From positions 1 through 64,000 of the forward strand of contig JABDJO010000127.1 in assembly GCA_013002465.1 (NCBI GenBank): a DNA stretch of 64,000 bases. The letters run 5' to 3'. Made by a program: the position numbers and the translations under genes. Origin of the DNA: Silicimonas sp. (GTDB lineage Bacteria; Pseudomonadota; Alphaproteobacteria; Rhodobacterales; Rhodobacteraceae). Under the pieces are notes generated by a model that searched no databases, was not told the origin of the DNA, and saw nothing but the letters and a program-made list of their open reading frames with translations. How positions within the stretch are numbered: position 1 is the stretch's first letter; every line of letters begins with the position of its first letter. Positions 50,697 to 60,878 of the stretch are shown piece by piece.

Positions 50697-52229
50697 TCAC
50701 AGCGGAATGTTGTCGTGTTTCTTCCAGGGATTCGTCAGCTTTTTGGTGCGTAGCGACGCAAAGGCCCGGCAGATGCGACGCCGCGTCGAATGCGGCGAAA
50801 TCACCTCGTCGATGAAGCCGCGTTCAGCGGCACGGAAAGGATTGGCAAAGTTGCGTTCATATTCCGCGGTGCGTTCCGCGATTTTATCGGGATCGCCCAG
50901 TTCGGACCGATAGAGGATTTCGGTCGCGCCCCTTGCGCCCATCACCGCGATCTGCGCCGTCGGCCAGGCATAGTTGAAGTCGCCCCGAAGGTGCTTTGAC
51001 GCCATGACGTCGTAGGCGCCACCATAAGCTTTTCGTGTAATAACAGTGACTTTTGGCACCGTTGCTTCGCCATAAGCGAACAAAAGCTTTGCGCCATGCT
51101 TGATCACTCCGCCATATTCCTGAGCCGTTCCGGGAAGGAAACCTGGCACGTCAACAAGCGTCAGGATCGGAATTTCAAAGGCGTCGCAAAACCGCACGAA
51201 CCGCGCGGCCTTTCGCGAACTGTCAATGTCCAGAACCCCGGCCAGGACCATGGGCTGGTTGGCAACGACGCCAACCGGCTGGCCTTCAAGGCGGATGAAA
51301 CCGGTGATGATGTTGCCCGCGAAATCGGCCTGAGTTTCGAAGAAATCGCCTTCGTCCGACACCTTCAGAATCAATTCCTTCATGTCGTAGGGCTGGTTCG
51401 GATTGCTGGGAATCAGCGTATCGAGGCTGGATTCCTCGCGTTCCGGATCGTCAAAAAACGGGCGCGACGGCGCCTTGTCGCGGTTGTTCAAGGGCAGAAA
51501 ATCGAAAAACCGCCGGATTTCGGCCAGGGCTTCGACATCGTCGGCGAAGGCTCCGTCGGCGACCGAGCTTTTCTTGGTGTGCGTAGAAGCGCCGCCCAAT
51601 TCTTCGGCTGTCACGACCTCGTTGGTGACCGTTTTTACAACGTCGGGACCGGTGACGAACATATAGGAACTGTCCTGCACCATGAAAATAAAATCGGTCA
51701 TTGCCGGGCTATAGACCGCCCCGCCCGCGCACGGACCCATGATGACACTGATCTGCGGCACAACGCCCGAAGCCATGATGTTGCGCTGAAACACCTCGGC
51801 ATAACCGGCCAGCGACGCCACCCCTTCCTGAATGCGGGCCCCGCCGGAATCGTTCAGCCCGATGACCGGTGCTCCGTTCTGGATCGCCATATCCATGACC
51901 TTGCAGATTTTCTGGGCGTGCGTTTCGGAAAGCGAGCCGCCAAAAACCGTGAAATCCTGGCTGAACACGTAGACCAGGCGCCCATTGATCGTGCCCCACC
52001 CGGTAACAACGCCATCGCCGGCAGGCTTGGTTTTTTCCATACCGAACTCGGTCGTCCGGTGGGTCACGAACATGTCGAGTTCTTCAAACGAGCCGTCGTC
52101 CAGCAAAAGCCCGATCCGTTCACGGGCGGTCAGCTTGCCCTTGGCGTGTTGCGCCGCCACCCGCTTCTCGCCGCCGCCCGCGCGTGCATTGGCGCGTCGT
52201 CTTTCCAACTCTGCAAGGATATCGGACAT
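50697..52229 (-). CDS. pccB: Propionyl-CoA carboxylase beta subunit
   Basis: 510 residues from the ATG at 52229 ([20 protein letters not shown]); the upstream in-frame codons lie in the promoter. The carboxyltransferase domain pair of the crotonase-like fold has [38 protein letters not shown] (oxyanion loop) and [21 protein letters not shown] with [19 protein letters not shown] (second loop). It carboxylates propionyl-CoA to methylmalonyl-CoA using the biotin on PccA. Its upstream region carries several TTTGCAAA-like half-sites. Confidence 0.96.
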   Translation of the reverse strand: MSDILAELERRRANARAGGGEKRVAAQHAKGKLTARERIGLLLDDGSFEELDMFVTHRTTEFGMEKTKPAGDGVVTGWGTINGRLVYVFSQDFTVFGGSLSETHAQKICKVMDMAIQNGAPVIGLNDSGGARIQEGVASLAGYAEVFQRNIMASGVVPQISVIMGPCAGGAVYSPAMTDFIFMVQDSSYMFVTGPDVVKTVTNEVVTAEELGGASTHTKKSSVADGAFADDVEALAEIRRFFDFLPLNNRDKAPSRPFFDDPEREESSLDTLIPSNPNQPYDMKELILKVSDEGDFFETQADFAGNIITGFIRLEGQPVGVVANQPMVLAGVLDIDSSRKAARFVRFCDAFEIPILTLVDVPGFLPGTAQEYGGVIKHGAKLLFAYGEATVPKVTVITRKAYGGAYDVMASKHLRGDFNYAWPTAQIAVMGARGATEILYRSELGDPDKIAERTAEYERNFANPFRAAERGFIDEVISPHSTRRRICRAFASLRTKKLTNPWKKHDNIPL

Positions 52230-52271
52230 TCGGCTCTCCCGTTTTGTTCTTGCAATCCGGGTTACCCTCAC

Positions 52272-52350
52272 TTTGCGGTTCACGGAAGCAAAACATTGAA
52301 AATTTGCAAATCCTGCGAAATTCAACGTCACACATCTGCAAATCTGCAAA
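52272..52350. promoter_or_regulatory. PccR-type operator cluster between pccB and MFS gene
   Basis: Half-sites in the 168-base divergent region: tttgc at 52272 with gcaaa at 52288; the palindrome atttgcaaat at 52302-52311 followed by ctgcgaaa (52313-52320); and tctgcaaa twice in tandem (52335-52350), centres 8 bases apart. PccR, the short-chain fatty acyl-CoA regulator of R. sphaeroides, binds a TTTGCAAA pair (I recall a four-base spacer) ahead of pccB. Spacing here is different, so the assignment to the PccR encoded next door is an inference from motif and position. Confidence 0.65.
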
Positions 52351-52397
52351 CTCTGTTTCACATGGACTTGTCCCGAACCCGGGCGTAGGAAACGGCA

Positions 52398-53621
52398 ATG
52401 ACAAATCGACCCGATGTCCGTTTTCTGGATCGGACAACACCCCCACATGTTCTGACCCTAGTATTGATGACCGGTCTTGGCGCCATGAACATGAGCGCCT
52501 TTTTGCCCTCGCTGCCCCGAATGACGGAATATTTCGGGACCAGTTATGGTGTCATGCAACTGTCGGTGTCGCTTTATCTGGCCGTAAACGCCGTGCTTCA
52601 GCTGATGATCGGGCCACTCAGCGACCGTTATGGACGGCGCAATCTGTCTTTGGCCTGCCTTGTTGTTTTCATCCTGTCGACCCTTGGGTGTATTTTTGCG
52701 CCAAGCGTCGAGATATTCCTTGTGTTCAGGATGTTGCAAGGTGCTGTTGCGGCGGTTTTCGTGCTGTCGCGGGCCATCGTCAGGGACATGGTGCCGCAAG
52801 ACGAAGCGGCCTCGATGATCGGATATGTCACCATGGGAATGGCGCTTGTCCCGATGATCGCCCCATCCATTGGTGGCGCATTGGAGGGTGCCTTTGGCTG
52901 GCAATCCGTTTTCTGGTTCCTTGCGGTTGCCGGTGTCGGAGTACTTGCGCTTTGCTGGGTGGATTTGGGCGAAACCACGAAGGGCGGCGGCGTCCGGTTC
53001 TCACAACAGTTCAGAGAGTATCCCGAGCTTTTGGCCTCGCGCCGTTTCTGGGGCTATGTCATTTCGGCCGCATTTGCTACCGGGGCGTTTTTCGCATTTC
53101 TGGGTGGCGCGCCTTATGTCGCCTCAAATGTGTTTGGGCTGTCTTCCTTCTGGACCGGTGTCTGCCTTGGGGCACCCGCAATCGGGTATTTCACCGGCAA
53201 CTACATCACTGGGCGGTTTGCGGTGCGATTTGGCGTCAACTGGATGATCCGATCTGGCGCCATTGCCGCCTCGGTCGGATTGGGGGCGGCGGCTGTCCTG
53301 ACCGCGTTTGGGTTTGCGTCACCGTTCATGTTCTTTGGGGCCTGCACGTTTGTCGGACTTGGCAATGGCATGGTCATTCCGAATGCAAGTGCGGGTATGC
53401 TGTCGGTACGGCCACATCTGGCAGGCACGGCGTCGGGCCTTGGCAATGCCATCACCATCGGAGGCGGCGCCGCGCTTTCGGTACTGGCCGGGAACATGAT
53501 CCAACGCGGCGGCGACAGCCTGACCCTTTTGGTCATCATGTTCGTGACCTCATTCCTGGGCCTTTTGGCGATCCTCTATGTCATCTGGAGGGAAAAGCAG
53601 ATCGGCGCCACGATCTCTTGA
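52398..53621 (+). CDS. MFS transporter, Bcr/CflA type
   Basis: 407 residues, 12 membrane segments. The MFS motif A is [15 protein letters not shown] between segments 2 and 3. [20 protein letters not shown] is typical of the Bcr/CflA drug-exporter subfamily. It lies between pccB and pccR, divergent from the former and co-directional with the latter, under the shared operator region. It may export an organic acid or acyl compound that accumulates during propionate use; the substrate is not known. Confidence 0.87.
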   Translation: MTNRPDVRFLDRTTPPHVLTLVLMTGLGAMNMSAFLPSLPRMTEYFGTSYGVMQLSVSLYLAVNAVLQLMIGPLSDRYGRRNLSLACLVVFILSTLGCIFAPSVEIFLVFRMLQGAVAAVFVLSRAIVRDMVPQDEAASMIGYVTMGMALVPMIAPSIGGALEGAFGWQSVFWFLAVAGVGVLALCWVDLGETTKGGGVRFSQQFREYPELLASRRFWGYVISAAFATGAFFAFLGGAPYVASNVFGLSSFWTGVCLGAPAIGYFTGNYITGRFAVRFGVNWMIRSGAIAASVGLGAAAVLTAFGFASPFMFFGACTFVGLGNGMVIPNASAGMLSVRPHLAGTASGLGNAITIGGGAALSVLAGNMIQRGGDSLTLLVIMFVTSFLGLLAILYVIWREKQIGATIS

Positions 53622-53625
53622 AAAG

Positions 53626-53671
53626 TTTGCCAATTTGCGAAACGGTATTTGCAGATATTCAAATCTGCGAG
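53626..53671. promoter_or_regulatory. PccR-type operator ahead of pccR
   Basis: tttgccaa followed directly by tttgcgaa (53626-53641, centres 8 bases apart), then tttgcaga (53648) and tctgcgag (53664), centres 16 bases apart. The last also forms the inverted repeat gcagat-N6-atctgc. The cluster ends six bases before the pccR ATG, so binding there would block the gene's own expression (autoregulation, inferred). Confidence 0.62.
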
Positions 53672-53676
53672 GCGCC

Positions 53677-55071
53677 ATGGCCACCCAGAAACTCTATGCC
53701 GGTGCGAAACTGCGCGAAACCCGCACGCGCCTTGGCCTCACGCAAAAGCTGTTTGCCGAGAAGCTGGGTGTTTCGCTGCCCTACCTCAATCAAATGGAAA
53801 ACAACCATCGTCCGGTTTCGTCTGCTGTCATCCTGTCTTTGGTGCAGGAATTCGATTTCGATGTGAACGAGCTTGCCGTCGGTGAAGGTGAACGGATGGT
53901 CACCGACTTGCGCGAGGTGCTGGCCGACCCGATCTTTGCCGAAGCGGTGCCGCCCCACGTGGATTTGCGGCTGGTGGCCTCGAACGCGCCGCAGGTGGCG
54001 CGGGCTTTTTTGACCCTGCATCGCGCTTATGTTCAGGCGAACGAACGGCTGGCGTCACTGGATGCGGCCCTTGATCAGGATGGCGTCAGACCCGGTGCGT
54101 CGCCCTGGGACGAAGTGCGGGATTTCTTTCATTATTGCGACAACTATATTGATGCCGTCGACCACGCCGCCGAGCGGTTCACAAATGGCAAATCTGCCGG
54201 TCAGGCAATCCGGGACGCTTGTGACGGGCTTGGGATCCAGCGGCGTGATGCCGAAGAAGAAAGCGTAACGCGCCGGTATGACCGTGCCACACGCACCCTT
54301 TGGCTTTCGCCGACGGCTGCTGAATCAACCCGGCGCTTTCAGACGTTGCACCAGATTGCGCTGGAAACACAGGGCGATCTGATCGACGCCACACTGGATC
54401 TGGCCCGGTTTCAGTCAGACACCGCACGCGACATCGCAAAGATTGGCGTGGCGAACTATTTCGCTGGTGCCGCCCTAATGCCCTATGGTGCCTTTCTGGC
54501 CGCTGCCCGTGACACCCGTCATGACCTTGAACGTCTGGCCCGGCAATTCGGCGCATCGCTTGAGCAGGTTGCACACCGGTTATCGACGTTACAGCGGCCA
54601 GGGGCGAAAGGTGTGCCGTTTTTCTTTGTCCGGGTTGATCAGGCCGGAACGATCACCAAGCGTCATTCGGCGACGAGGTTGCAGTTCGCACGCTATGGCG
54701 GCGCCTGCCCCTTGTGGAATGTCCACCGCGCTTTCGAAACGCCGAACCGGTTCCTGCGCCAGTTGGCCGAGACCCCGGACGGCATGCGCTATCTTTGCCT
54801 GGCCCGGGAAATCTCTGTTCCAGGCACGGCGTTTCGGGCCCCGACCCGGCGCTTTGCCATCGCCCTTGGATGCGAAATCAGCCACGCCGGATCGGTGGTT
54901 TACTCGGATGGCCTGGATCTGTCGGACAGTGCTGCGTTTGAGCCAATCGGGATTTCATGTAGGATATGCGAACGGCGGAATTGTCACCAGCGTTCGGTTC
55001 CCCCTTTGGAAAGCGAACTGACGATACGCCACGACCGACGCGAAACCCTGCCCTATGAGGTTGCCGGATAG
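53677..55071 (+). CDS. pccR: Short-chain fatty acyl-CoA regulator PccR
   Basis: 464 residues from the ATG at 53677. An N-terminal Cro/C1-type HTH (about 8-62: KLRETRTRLGLTQKLFAEKL, SLPYLNQMENNHRPVS) is followed by an IrrE/DUF955-type region with the HTH-regulator family's DUF2083 end (GCEISHAGSVVYSDG, IGISCRICERRNCHQRSVPP). This is the ScfR family; in R. sphaeroides PccR controls propionyl-CoA carboxylase. The Cys pairs near the C-terminus (C-x2-C, C) are conserved in the family. It is located one gene away from pccB, with putative operators at both promoters. Confidence 0.9.
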   Translation: MATQKLYAGAKLRETRTRLGLTQKLFAEKLGVSLPYLNQMENNHRPVSSAVILSLVQEFDFDVNELAVGEGERMVTDLREVLADPIFAEAVPPHVDLRLVASNAPQVARAFLTLHRAYVQANERLASLDAALDQDGVRPGASPWDEVRDFFHYCDNYIDAVDHAAERFTNGKSAGQAIRDACDGLGIQRRDAEEESVTRRYDRATRTLWLSPTAAESTRRFQTLHQIALETQGDLIDATLDLARFQSDTARDIAKIGVANYFAGAALMPYGAFLAAARDTRHDLERLARQFGASLEQVAHRLSTLQRPGAKGVPFFFVRVDQAGTITKRHSATRLQFARYGGACPLWNVHRAFETPNRFLRQLAETPDGMRYLCLAREISVPGTAFRAPTRRFAIALGCEISHAGSVVYSDGLDLSDSAAFEPIGISCRICERRNCHQRSVPPLESELTIRHDRRETLPYEVAG

Positions 55072-55079
55072 ATGGTTCG

Positions 55080-55856
55080 ATGCTGAAAACCGCGCTTTTC
55101 GTCTTTGCGACCAGTTATGTCGCCTGGTACATCGAGCGCCACGAAATCGCGGCCATTTACCCATTCGACAAGACCTATGCCTCGCCCGACGCCGCCGGCG
55201 AACCGAGGATGAGCGAGGAGACCTTTCTGACCGACGACGGCGAGCGCCTTGTCCTGTGGCGCGCCAAGGCCAAGGTTGGCCAGCCGACAGTTCTGTACTT
55301 TACCGGCAATGCGGGCGGCTTGAAGGAACGATCCGAGAGGTTTCGCCGTCTGATCGACCGTGGTTTCGGCGTTGTTGCCCCTGCCTATCGCGGGTCCAGC
55401 GGTTCAACGGGCACCCCAAACGAAATGACACTGTTGGGCGACGCCCGGGCAGTGGCCCGCGCCGAAATGTCGCCGAACCTCATCATCTATGGCGAAAGCC
55501 TGGGCGCCGCGGTCGCAATCCGGCTTGGGGCGGAAGGCATCGGTTCGAAAATTGTGCTTGAGGCCCCTTTCACCTCGATCCGGGCCCTTTTGCTGGCGCA
55601 GTACCCGGCCGAGCAGCTTGATCACCTCATCACGCAGAAATGGGAAAACCACCTTCATATTCCTGCGCTCACACAGCCGCTTCTTATCGTTCACGGCGAT
55701 CGCGATCGCCTGGTGCCGATGGCCATGGGCGAACAATTGTTCGCCGCCGCCGGTTCAACAGACAAGACGTTTCTAAGGATCGACGGCAAAGGTCACAGCG
55801 GCCTTTGGACCGTCGGCATGCAATCCAGGCTGTTCGCGTTTCTGAACCGCGACTAG
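55080..55856 (+). CDS. Alpha/beta hydrolase (BEM46/ABHD17-like)
   Basis: 258 residues, starting eight bases after the pccR stop. The N-terminal anchor is KTALFVFATSYVAWYIE. VLYFTGNAGGLKE is the oxyanion strand, YGESLGAAVAIRLGA the nucleophile elbow, VHGDRDRLVP the Asp and DGKGHSG the His. It is a paralog of the hydrolase at 17448-18215. It may be transcribed with pccR. A thioesterase or depalmitoylase-type activity is possible; the substrate is unknown. Confidence 0.85.
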   Translation: MLKTALFVFATSYVAWYIERHEIAAIYPFDKTYASPDAAGEPRMSEETFLTDDGERLVLWRAKAKVGQPTVLYFTGNAGGLKERSERFRRLIDRGFGVVAPAYRGSSGSTGTPNEMTLLGDARAVARAEMSPNLIIYGESLGAAVAIRLGAEGIGSKIVLEAPFTSIRALLLAQYPAEQLDHLITQKWENHLHIPALTQPLLIVHGDRDRLVPMAMGEQLFAAAGSTDKTFLRIDGKGHSGLWTVGMQSRLFAFLNRD

Positions 55857-56605
55857 GCGCGCAATGCCCGCAAACTGACCTCTTCGACAGATTGACGGAT
55901 AAGTGCCAGGCAATCCGGATTCGAGAACCGGTGATCGGCGCCCTTGACCAAGGTCAACCGCATGTCGGGTCCGGTCGCGTGGTCCAGCAGCCGGGTGGCG
56001 GTCTCTGTGGAAACCGCCGTGTCGTCGGTGCCTTGAAGGAACCGTGTCGGGAATGGCAAAGGCAGAGGGTCACGCATTACCAGGCGCGTTCGGCCCTCTT
56101 CGATCAGCCGCCTGGTGATGATGTAAGGTTCGTCCGAGTATTCAGACGGCAGGGCGATCTGCCCTTCGCGTTCCAGTTCCGCTTTTTGACTGTCGTCGAA
56201 CGTGGCCCAATAGCCGTCCTCGGTGAAATCCGGCGCTGCGGCGATGGTCACGAGGCCAGCGAGCGTTTGCGGCATCTCACGGGCCAGCAACAATGCAATC
56301 CAGCCGCCCATGGATGACCCCACAAGGATCTGGCGACCGCGCGTCAGCCCGGATATGATCGCGGCAGCATCCTCGGCCCAGTCCCCGATGGCACCTTCCA
56401 GGAAATCACCCGAAGATTGCCCATGCCCGGAATAATCGAACCGCAAGAAAGCGCGGCCGTTTTCCTTGGCCCAGGCTTCGAGATCAAGCGCCTTGGTACC
56501 CTCCTTGTCCGACTGAAAACCGCCCATGAAGACCACACCCGGTCCATCGCCCTCGGTTTGGTCATAGGCGATCTGGCGGACGTCATGGTGAAAGGTGCCG
56601 GACAT
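55853..56605 (-). CDS. Alpha/beta hydrolase (ABHD10-like)
   Basis: 250 residues from the ATG at 56605, which has aggag six bases ahead; the longer start at 56626 overlaps that site. VVFMGGFQSDKEGTKALDLE and FLRFDYSGHGQSSGDF are the hallmarks of the ABHD10-like group, thioesterases for palmitoylated proteins or acyl glucuronides in mammals. The nucleophile elbow is LVGSSMGGWIALLLA, and HRFSNPDCL holds the His. Its stop overlaps the stop of the convergent hydrolase. The substrate is unknown. Confidence 0.87.
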   Translation of the reverse strand: MSGTFHHDVRQIAYDQTEGDGPGVVFMGGFQSDKEGTKALDLEAWAKENGRAFLRFDYSGHGQSSGDFLEGAIGDWAEDAAAIISGLTRGRQILVGSSMGGWIALLLAREMPQTLAGLVTIAAAPDFTEDGYWATFDDSQKAELEREGQIALPSEYSDEPYIITRRLIEEGRTRLVMRDPLPLPFPTRFLQGTDDTAVSTETATRLLDHATGPDMRLTLVKGADHRFSNPDCLALIRQSVEEVSLRALRA

Positions 56606-56772
56606 GGGGTCTCCTCTTTTTGGCAAAGGCTAGACTATCGAACGCCGGGTGCAATCGGTGCTTTTTTGTTAACCTCGCGTTGACAGTCACCGGCACTTAT
56701 ATCATCTGACACCGACCATAACCCGCAACCGGGCGTTCCGTGGGCGCCAAACTGACGAGGAGCACGAGCCTG

Positions 56773-58719
56773 ATGGCCCAGATTTCCCTTACTTTTCCCG
56801 ATGGCAATGCACGTGATTTCGCGGCCGGCATCACGCCTGCCGAAGTGGCGGCCGATATTTCAACATCGCTTGGGAAAAAGGCGATCAGCGCGACGGTTGA
56901 CGGCGACCATTGGGATCTTGCCTGGCCGATCGACACGGATGCCTCGATTGCCATTCATACGATGAAGGACGATGCGCCAGCGCTTGAGCTGATCCGCCAT
57001 GATCTGGCGCATATCATGGCGCGCGCGGTGCAAGAGATCTGGCCCGACGTGAAAGTGACGATCGGCCCGGTGATCGAACATGGGTGGTATTATGATTTCG
57101 ACCGCCAAGAGCCGTTCACGCCCGAAGACCTGGGCGCCATCGAAGCCAAGATGAAGGAAATCATCAACGCCCGCGACCCGATCCGCACCGAGGTCTGGGC
57201 GCGTGAGCGTGCGCTTCAACATTACCGGGACAACGGCGAAGACTATAAAGTCGAGCTGGTCGAGGCGATACCCGGCAATGATCCCATCCGCATGTACTGG
57301 CACGGTGACTGGCAGGATCTGTGTCGTGGACCGCACCTTCAGCACACCGGCCAAGTTCCGGCCGATGCCTTCAAACTCATGAGCGTGGCCGGCGCCTATT
57401 GGCGTGGCGACAGCAACCGGGCGATGCTTCAGCGCATCTATGGTGTGGCGTTCAAGAACCGCGACGATCTGAAGAAACACCTGACCATGCTGGAAGAGGC
57501 CGCCAAGCGTGACCATCGTCGGTTGGGACGCGAGATGAACCTCTATCACATGCAGGAAGAGGCGCCGGGCCAGATATTCTGGCACCCGAACGGCTGGACC
57601 TTGTATGTCACGCTCCAGGATTTCATGCGACGGCAGCAGCGGGCTGGTGGATACCAGGAAATCAACACGCCCCAGGTCCTGAACCGGACTTTCTGGGAAA
57701 AGTCGGGACATTGGGAAAACTACGGCGACCACATGTTTGTGGTCGAGGTGGAAGAGGAACACGCCAAGGAAAAGGCCATCAACGCCCTGAAGCCGATGAA
57801 TTGCCCCTGCCATGTTCAGGTCTTCAATCAGGGCATTCGCAGTTACCGCGAATTGCCCTTGCGTCTGGCCGAGTTTGGATCGTGTTCACGCTATGAACCT
57901 TCAGGCGCGCTTCATGGGTTGATGCGGGTTCGCGGTTTCACGCAGGACGACGGGCATATCTTCTGCACCGCCGAGCAGATCGAATCCGAGTGTGTGCGGT
58001 TCGTTAATTATCTGGACGGAGTGTATCGCGATCTTGGATTTGAAACCTTCGACATCAAATTCGCAACCCGGCCCGAAAAACGGGTCGGCGCCGACGAGGT
58101 TTGGGATCATGCCGAAACGGCGTTGGAGAATGCGGTCAAGGCCACCGGGCGCCCATACGAATTGGAGCCGGGGGACGGCGCTTTTTATGGCCCGAAGCTG
58201 GATTTCTATCTGACCGATGCGATTGGCCGCGTCTGGCAGTGCGGGACGTTTCAAGTCGACCCCAACCTTCCGGAACGTCTGGGCGCGGAATACGTTGGCG
58301 ATGACGGCTCCAAGCATCGGCCCTTCATGCTCCATCGGGCGTGCCTTGGCAGCTTTGAACGCTTTCTGGGCATTCTGATCGAAAACCACGCAGGGCGGTT
58401 TCCCTTGTGGCTGGCGCCCCGGCAAGTTGTCGTCGCCGCGATCACCTCGGACTCTGATGCCCAGGTCGAAGCAATCGTTGAAACCCTGTGCGATGCCGGT
58501 GTCAGGGCCGAAGCCGACATCCGGAACGAGAAGATCAATTATAAGATCCGCGAACACTCCGTGGCCAAGGTTCCCGTGATCCTGGCCATCGGGCAGCGCG
58601 AGGTTGATGAAGGCACAGCGACGGTCAGGCGATTGGGCAATAAGGCGACCGAGACAGTGCCCCTTGAGACGATCATCAAGGATCTGACCGCAGAAGCGAC
58701 ACCGCCCGATCTGCGATGA
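56773..58719 (+). CDS. thrS: Threonyl-tRNA synthetase
   Basis: 648 residues from the ATG at 56773, with gaggag 12 bases ahead. The TGS domain (1-62: [20 protein letters not shown]) is followed by the editing domain ([19 protein letters not shown] with the H-x3-H motif, and [15 protein letters not shown]). The class II core has the zinc Cys in [13 protein letters not shown], plus [20 protein letters not shown] and DDGHIFC. The anticodon-binding domain is at the end. It charges tRNA-Thr. Length is typical. A TTGACA (-35-like) lies at 56680-56685, without a good -10 at standard spacing. Confidence 0.97.
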   Translation: MAQISLTFPDGNARDFAAGITPAEVAADISTSLGKKAISATVDGDHWDLAWPIDTDASIAIHTMKDDAPALELIRHDLAHIMARAVQEIWPDVKVTIGPVIEHGWYYDFDRQEPFTPEDLGAIEAKMKEIINARDPIRTEVWARERALQHYRDNGEDYKVELVEAIPGNDPIRMYWHGDWQDLCRGPHLQHTGQVPADAFKLMSVAGAYWRGDSNRAMLQRIYGVAFKNRDDLKKHLTMLEEAAKRDHRRLGREMNLYHMQEEAPGQIFWHPNGWTLYVTLQDFMRRQQRAGGYQEINTPQVLNRTFWEKSGHWENYGDHMFVVEVEEEHAKEKAINALKPMNCPCHVQVFNQGIRSYRELPLRLAEFGSCSRYEPSGALHGLMRVRGFTQDDGHIFCTAEQIESECVRFVNYLDGVYRDLGFETFDIKFATRPEKRVGADEVWDHAETALENAVKATGRPYELEPGDGAFYGPKLDFYLTDAIGRVWQCGTFQVDPNLPERLGAEYVGDDGSKHRPFMLHRACLGSFERFLGILIENHAGRFPLWLAPRQVVVAAITSDSDAQVEAIVETLCDAGVRAEADIRNEKINYKIREHSVAKVPVILAIGQREVDEGTATVRRLGNKATETVPLETIIKDLTAEATPPDLR

Positions 58720-58801
58720 GGCATGCAGGCGAGCGGCCGCCTTTTGTCCGCGCTGACGCCCTTGCGAATTACCGGAAGACCGCCGACCGGGGGCCCTAGT
58801 A

Positions 58802-60349
58802 TCAGGCCGCTGGCGCGTTTGGCATGTTCGAGTAAGTCACGTCTTCCAGCCAGTCCAGTGCAGGGCGGGGGTGCCCGAACAGGTATCCCTGCCCTTTCCT
58901 GCATCCAAGCTCTGACAGCAGTCTTGCCTGGCTCTGACGCTCGATCCCACCAATCAACACCTCAAGCCCCAGTCGCTCTGCAAGGCCCAGAACTGCCGTC
59001 AGGATGATCCGCGCCTCCTCGCTCTGGTCGGTTCGGTCGACCAAGGAGCGTTCGATATTGATTTGATCCGCTGGCAGATCGCGCAAGTGGGAAAGCGAGG
59101 CGTATCCGCTTCCGAAGTCGTCGATGGCAACCTTACAGCCGAATTCCTTCAACCGGATGAGCGAGGGACAACAGCCATGGGCGGACTCCAACGAAACGGT
59201 TTCGGTGATTTCGACGGTCAGCAATTCAGGCGGCATTTTGTGGCGACGAAGGCAATCCGCCACGAAATCCGCGCCGCTTTCCCGCCGCAGATGCAAGGCC
59301 GACATGTTGACACTGAGCGAAAACGCGGTCTTCCGGCGACGGTTCCAGTCGGCAACAATCTCGATTGCGCGATCCATCATATAGCGATCAAGATCAATTA
59401 CCTGCCCAGTCTCTTCGGCCGTGGCGACCAAATCCACGGCAGGCACATAATCACCGCCGCGCGACCAACGCACCAATGCTTCGAACCCGAAGATTGTTCC
59501 GTCGTCAAGATTGACGCGCGGCTGCAAAAAAACCTCCAATTCGCGATTGCGCAATGCACCAGGCAATTCTTCCACCATGGCATCACGGTCAACGTACTTC
59601 GCTTCAAGCGACGTGTCATAGACCCGAAACAATTGCCCGCTTGAACGGGCGGCGAACAAAGTGAATTTGCCCATGCGCAGGATGTCGTCGTATCCGATCC
59701 GTTCCGAGTCATTCAACTGCGAGATGTCCACCGCGCCAATCCAAACACGAGGTGTCAGGGTTTCGCCGCCCTTTGAAACGGGGGCGGCGCAGATCGCGGA
59801 TAACCGCTCGCAGAAATCCGCCAGTTCGCCACCCCTGACGCGTGGCAACAAGACACCAAATCTGTCGCCCCCCACGCGCGCCGCAAATCCGCCAGCTTCT
59901 TCCGCCATCGCCCGGATGCGGTGCGCCAGTTCCTTGATCAAGGCGTCTGCAAATGCCCGGCCACGGCGTGTGTTGACCTCTCTTGTGCCAGCGATGTCGA
60001 CAAAGATGATCGCTGCATCACATCCGGCGGTCATCGTCACGGTGACCTTGTCCTGAAATCTTGTCGCGTTCGCGATTCCGGTCATTGGATCGAAAGACAA
60101 AGATGCGGCCCAGGGCGCGGCGACACTGCGCCGCCTTCGAAGCACTGCAATGGTGCGGCGATGCAAAAGCAACAACGCGATACATCCCCCCGAGGTCGCC
60201 GTCAGGGCCAGTGATCGCCAATCAAACCCGACACTGGCGGAGAATTCCATCAAAGCCCGAGCCAAAACAGCGGACAACGCGGCAATGGCAACGACCATCA
60301 CACGTATGGAAACAAGAACACGAGACAGGGCGATAACATCCTTATGCAC
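58802..60349 (-). CDS. GGDEF/EAL protein with lost catalytic residues
   Basis: 515 residues from a GTG at 60349. Two N-terminal membrane helices (about 12-35 and 47-62) lead to a GGDEF domain (about 85-245) whose signature is GGDRF instead of GG(D/E)EF, so no cyclase activity is expected. In the EAL domain (about 255-505), E290 of FGFEALVRW, N348, E380/E383 (VEITET), D410/D411 (AIDDFGSGYASL) and Q487 are kept. The catalytic Lys (LKID) reads INIE (N431) and the first Glu of EGVE reads GGIE (G467). It is probably a c-di-GMP-binding or signalling pseudoenzyme. Confidence 0.85.
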   Translation of the reverse strand: MHKDVIALSRVLVSIRVMVVAIAALSAVLARALMEFSASVGFDWRSLALTATSGGCIALLLLHRRTIAVLRRRRSVAAPWAASLSFDPMTGIANATRFQDKVTVTMTAGCDAAIIFVDIAGTREVNTRRGRAFADALIKELAHRIRAMAEEAGGFAARVGGDRFGVLLPRVRGGELADFCERLSAICAAPVSKGGETLTPRVWIGAVDISQLNDSERIGYDDILRMGKFTLFAARSSGQLFRVYDTSLEAKYVDRDAMVEELPGALRNRELEVFLQPRVNLDDGTIFGFEALVRWSRGGDYVPAVDLVATAEETGQVIDLDRYMMDRAIEIVADWNRRRKTAFSLSVNMSALHLRRESGADFVADCLRRHKMPPELLTVEITETVSLESAHGCCPSLIRLKEFGCKVAIDDFGSGYASLSHLRDLPADQINIERSLVDRTDQSEEARIILTAVLGLAERLGLEVLIGGIERQSQARLLSELGCRKGQGYLFGHPRPALDWLEDVTYSNMPNAPAA

Positions 60350-60553
60350 GTTCGATTTGCGCTTAACACCTTGGGCTTAGGCGAACGGTGCTAAGGATCG
60401 GTGAAGCAATACACCCTTTTGTTTCAATTTCTAACGACCGCGTTAAACACGGAGCCGTGAATGGAATGTCATGACGATTTCAGCTTTCTATGTGCCAGCC
60501 GCCAATTTGGTGGCGATGAATTTTGTTTGCTACAAACACGAGGACTGAACCTG

Positions 60554-60862
60554 ATGTCGAACAAGACCAAAACCCTTGCCGTTGCAGGCGCTGTTGCTGC
60601 TGCTCTTTCCGCCACCATGACTGTTCCGGCTCACGCCCAGGCAAAAGAGAAATGCTTTGGCGTGTCTCTGGCCGGCAAGAACGACTGTGCCGCCGGCCCG
60701 GGCACCACTTGCGCCGGAACATCGACCGTGGATTACCAGGGCAATGCCTGGACCCTGGTCGACGCTGGCACGTGCGCGGAAATCGAATTGCCCGAAATGG
60801 CTGATGGATCGGCTCGCATGGGTTCGCTCGAAGCGATCGAGCGCGACCTGCCTCAGGGCTAA
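60554..60862 (+). CDS. bufA1: Bufferin-type precursor BufA1 (DUF2282)
   Basis: 102 residues from the ATG at 60554. Signal peptide 1-28 ends VPAHAQA. The core reads [38 protein letters not shown] and AGTCAE, with Cys at 34, 45, 53 and 74, the DUF2282/BufA1 pattern (EKC.GV..AGKNDCA...CAGTS...GTC). Bufferins are exported RiPPs whose cysteines are converted by a DUF692/MNIO enzyme (gene at 60927) to copper-binding heterocycles, described in Caulobacter. Unusually the last Cys is followed by a 28-residue acidic tail. A terminator-like hairpin separates it from bufB. Confidence 0.88.
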   Translation: MSNKTKTLAVAGAVAAALSATMTVPAHAQAKEKCFGVSLAGKNDCAAGPGTTCAGTSTVDYQGNAWTLVDAGTCAEIELPEMADGSARMGSLEAIERDLPQG

Positions 60863-60878
60863 ATCCCTGTCTTTTTAG

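Noticed and set aside
52184-53866. 560-residue open frame overlapping the MFS gene in another frame
   Set aside because: The MFS frame has clear membrane segments and motif A; the other frame is rich in Cys, Arg and Trp as expected for a shadow.
56680-56705. Standard promoter for thrS (TTGACA with TATCAT)
   Set aside because: The spacer is only 14 bases and no better -10 is at 16-18 bases, so it is not listed as a promoter.
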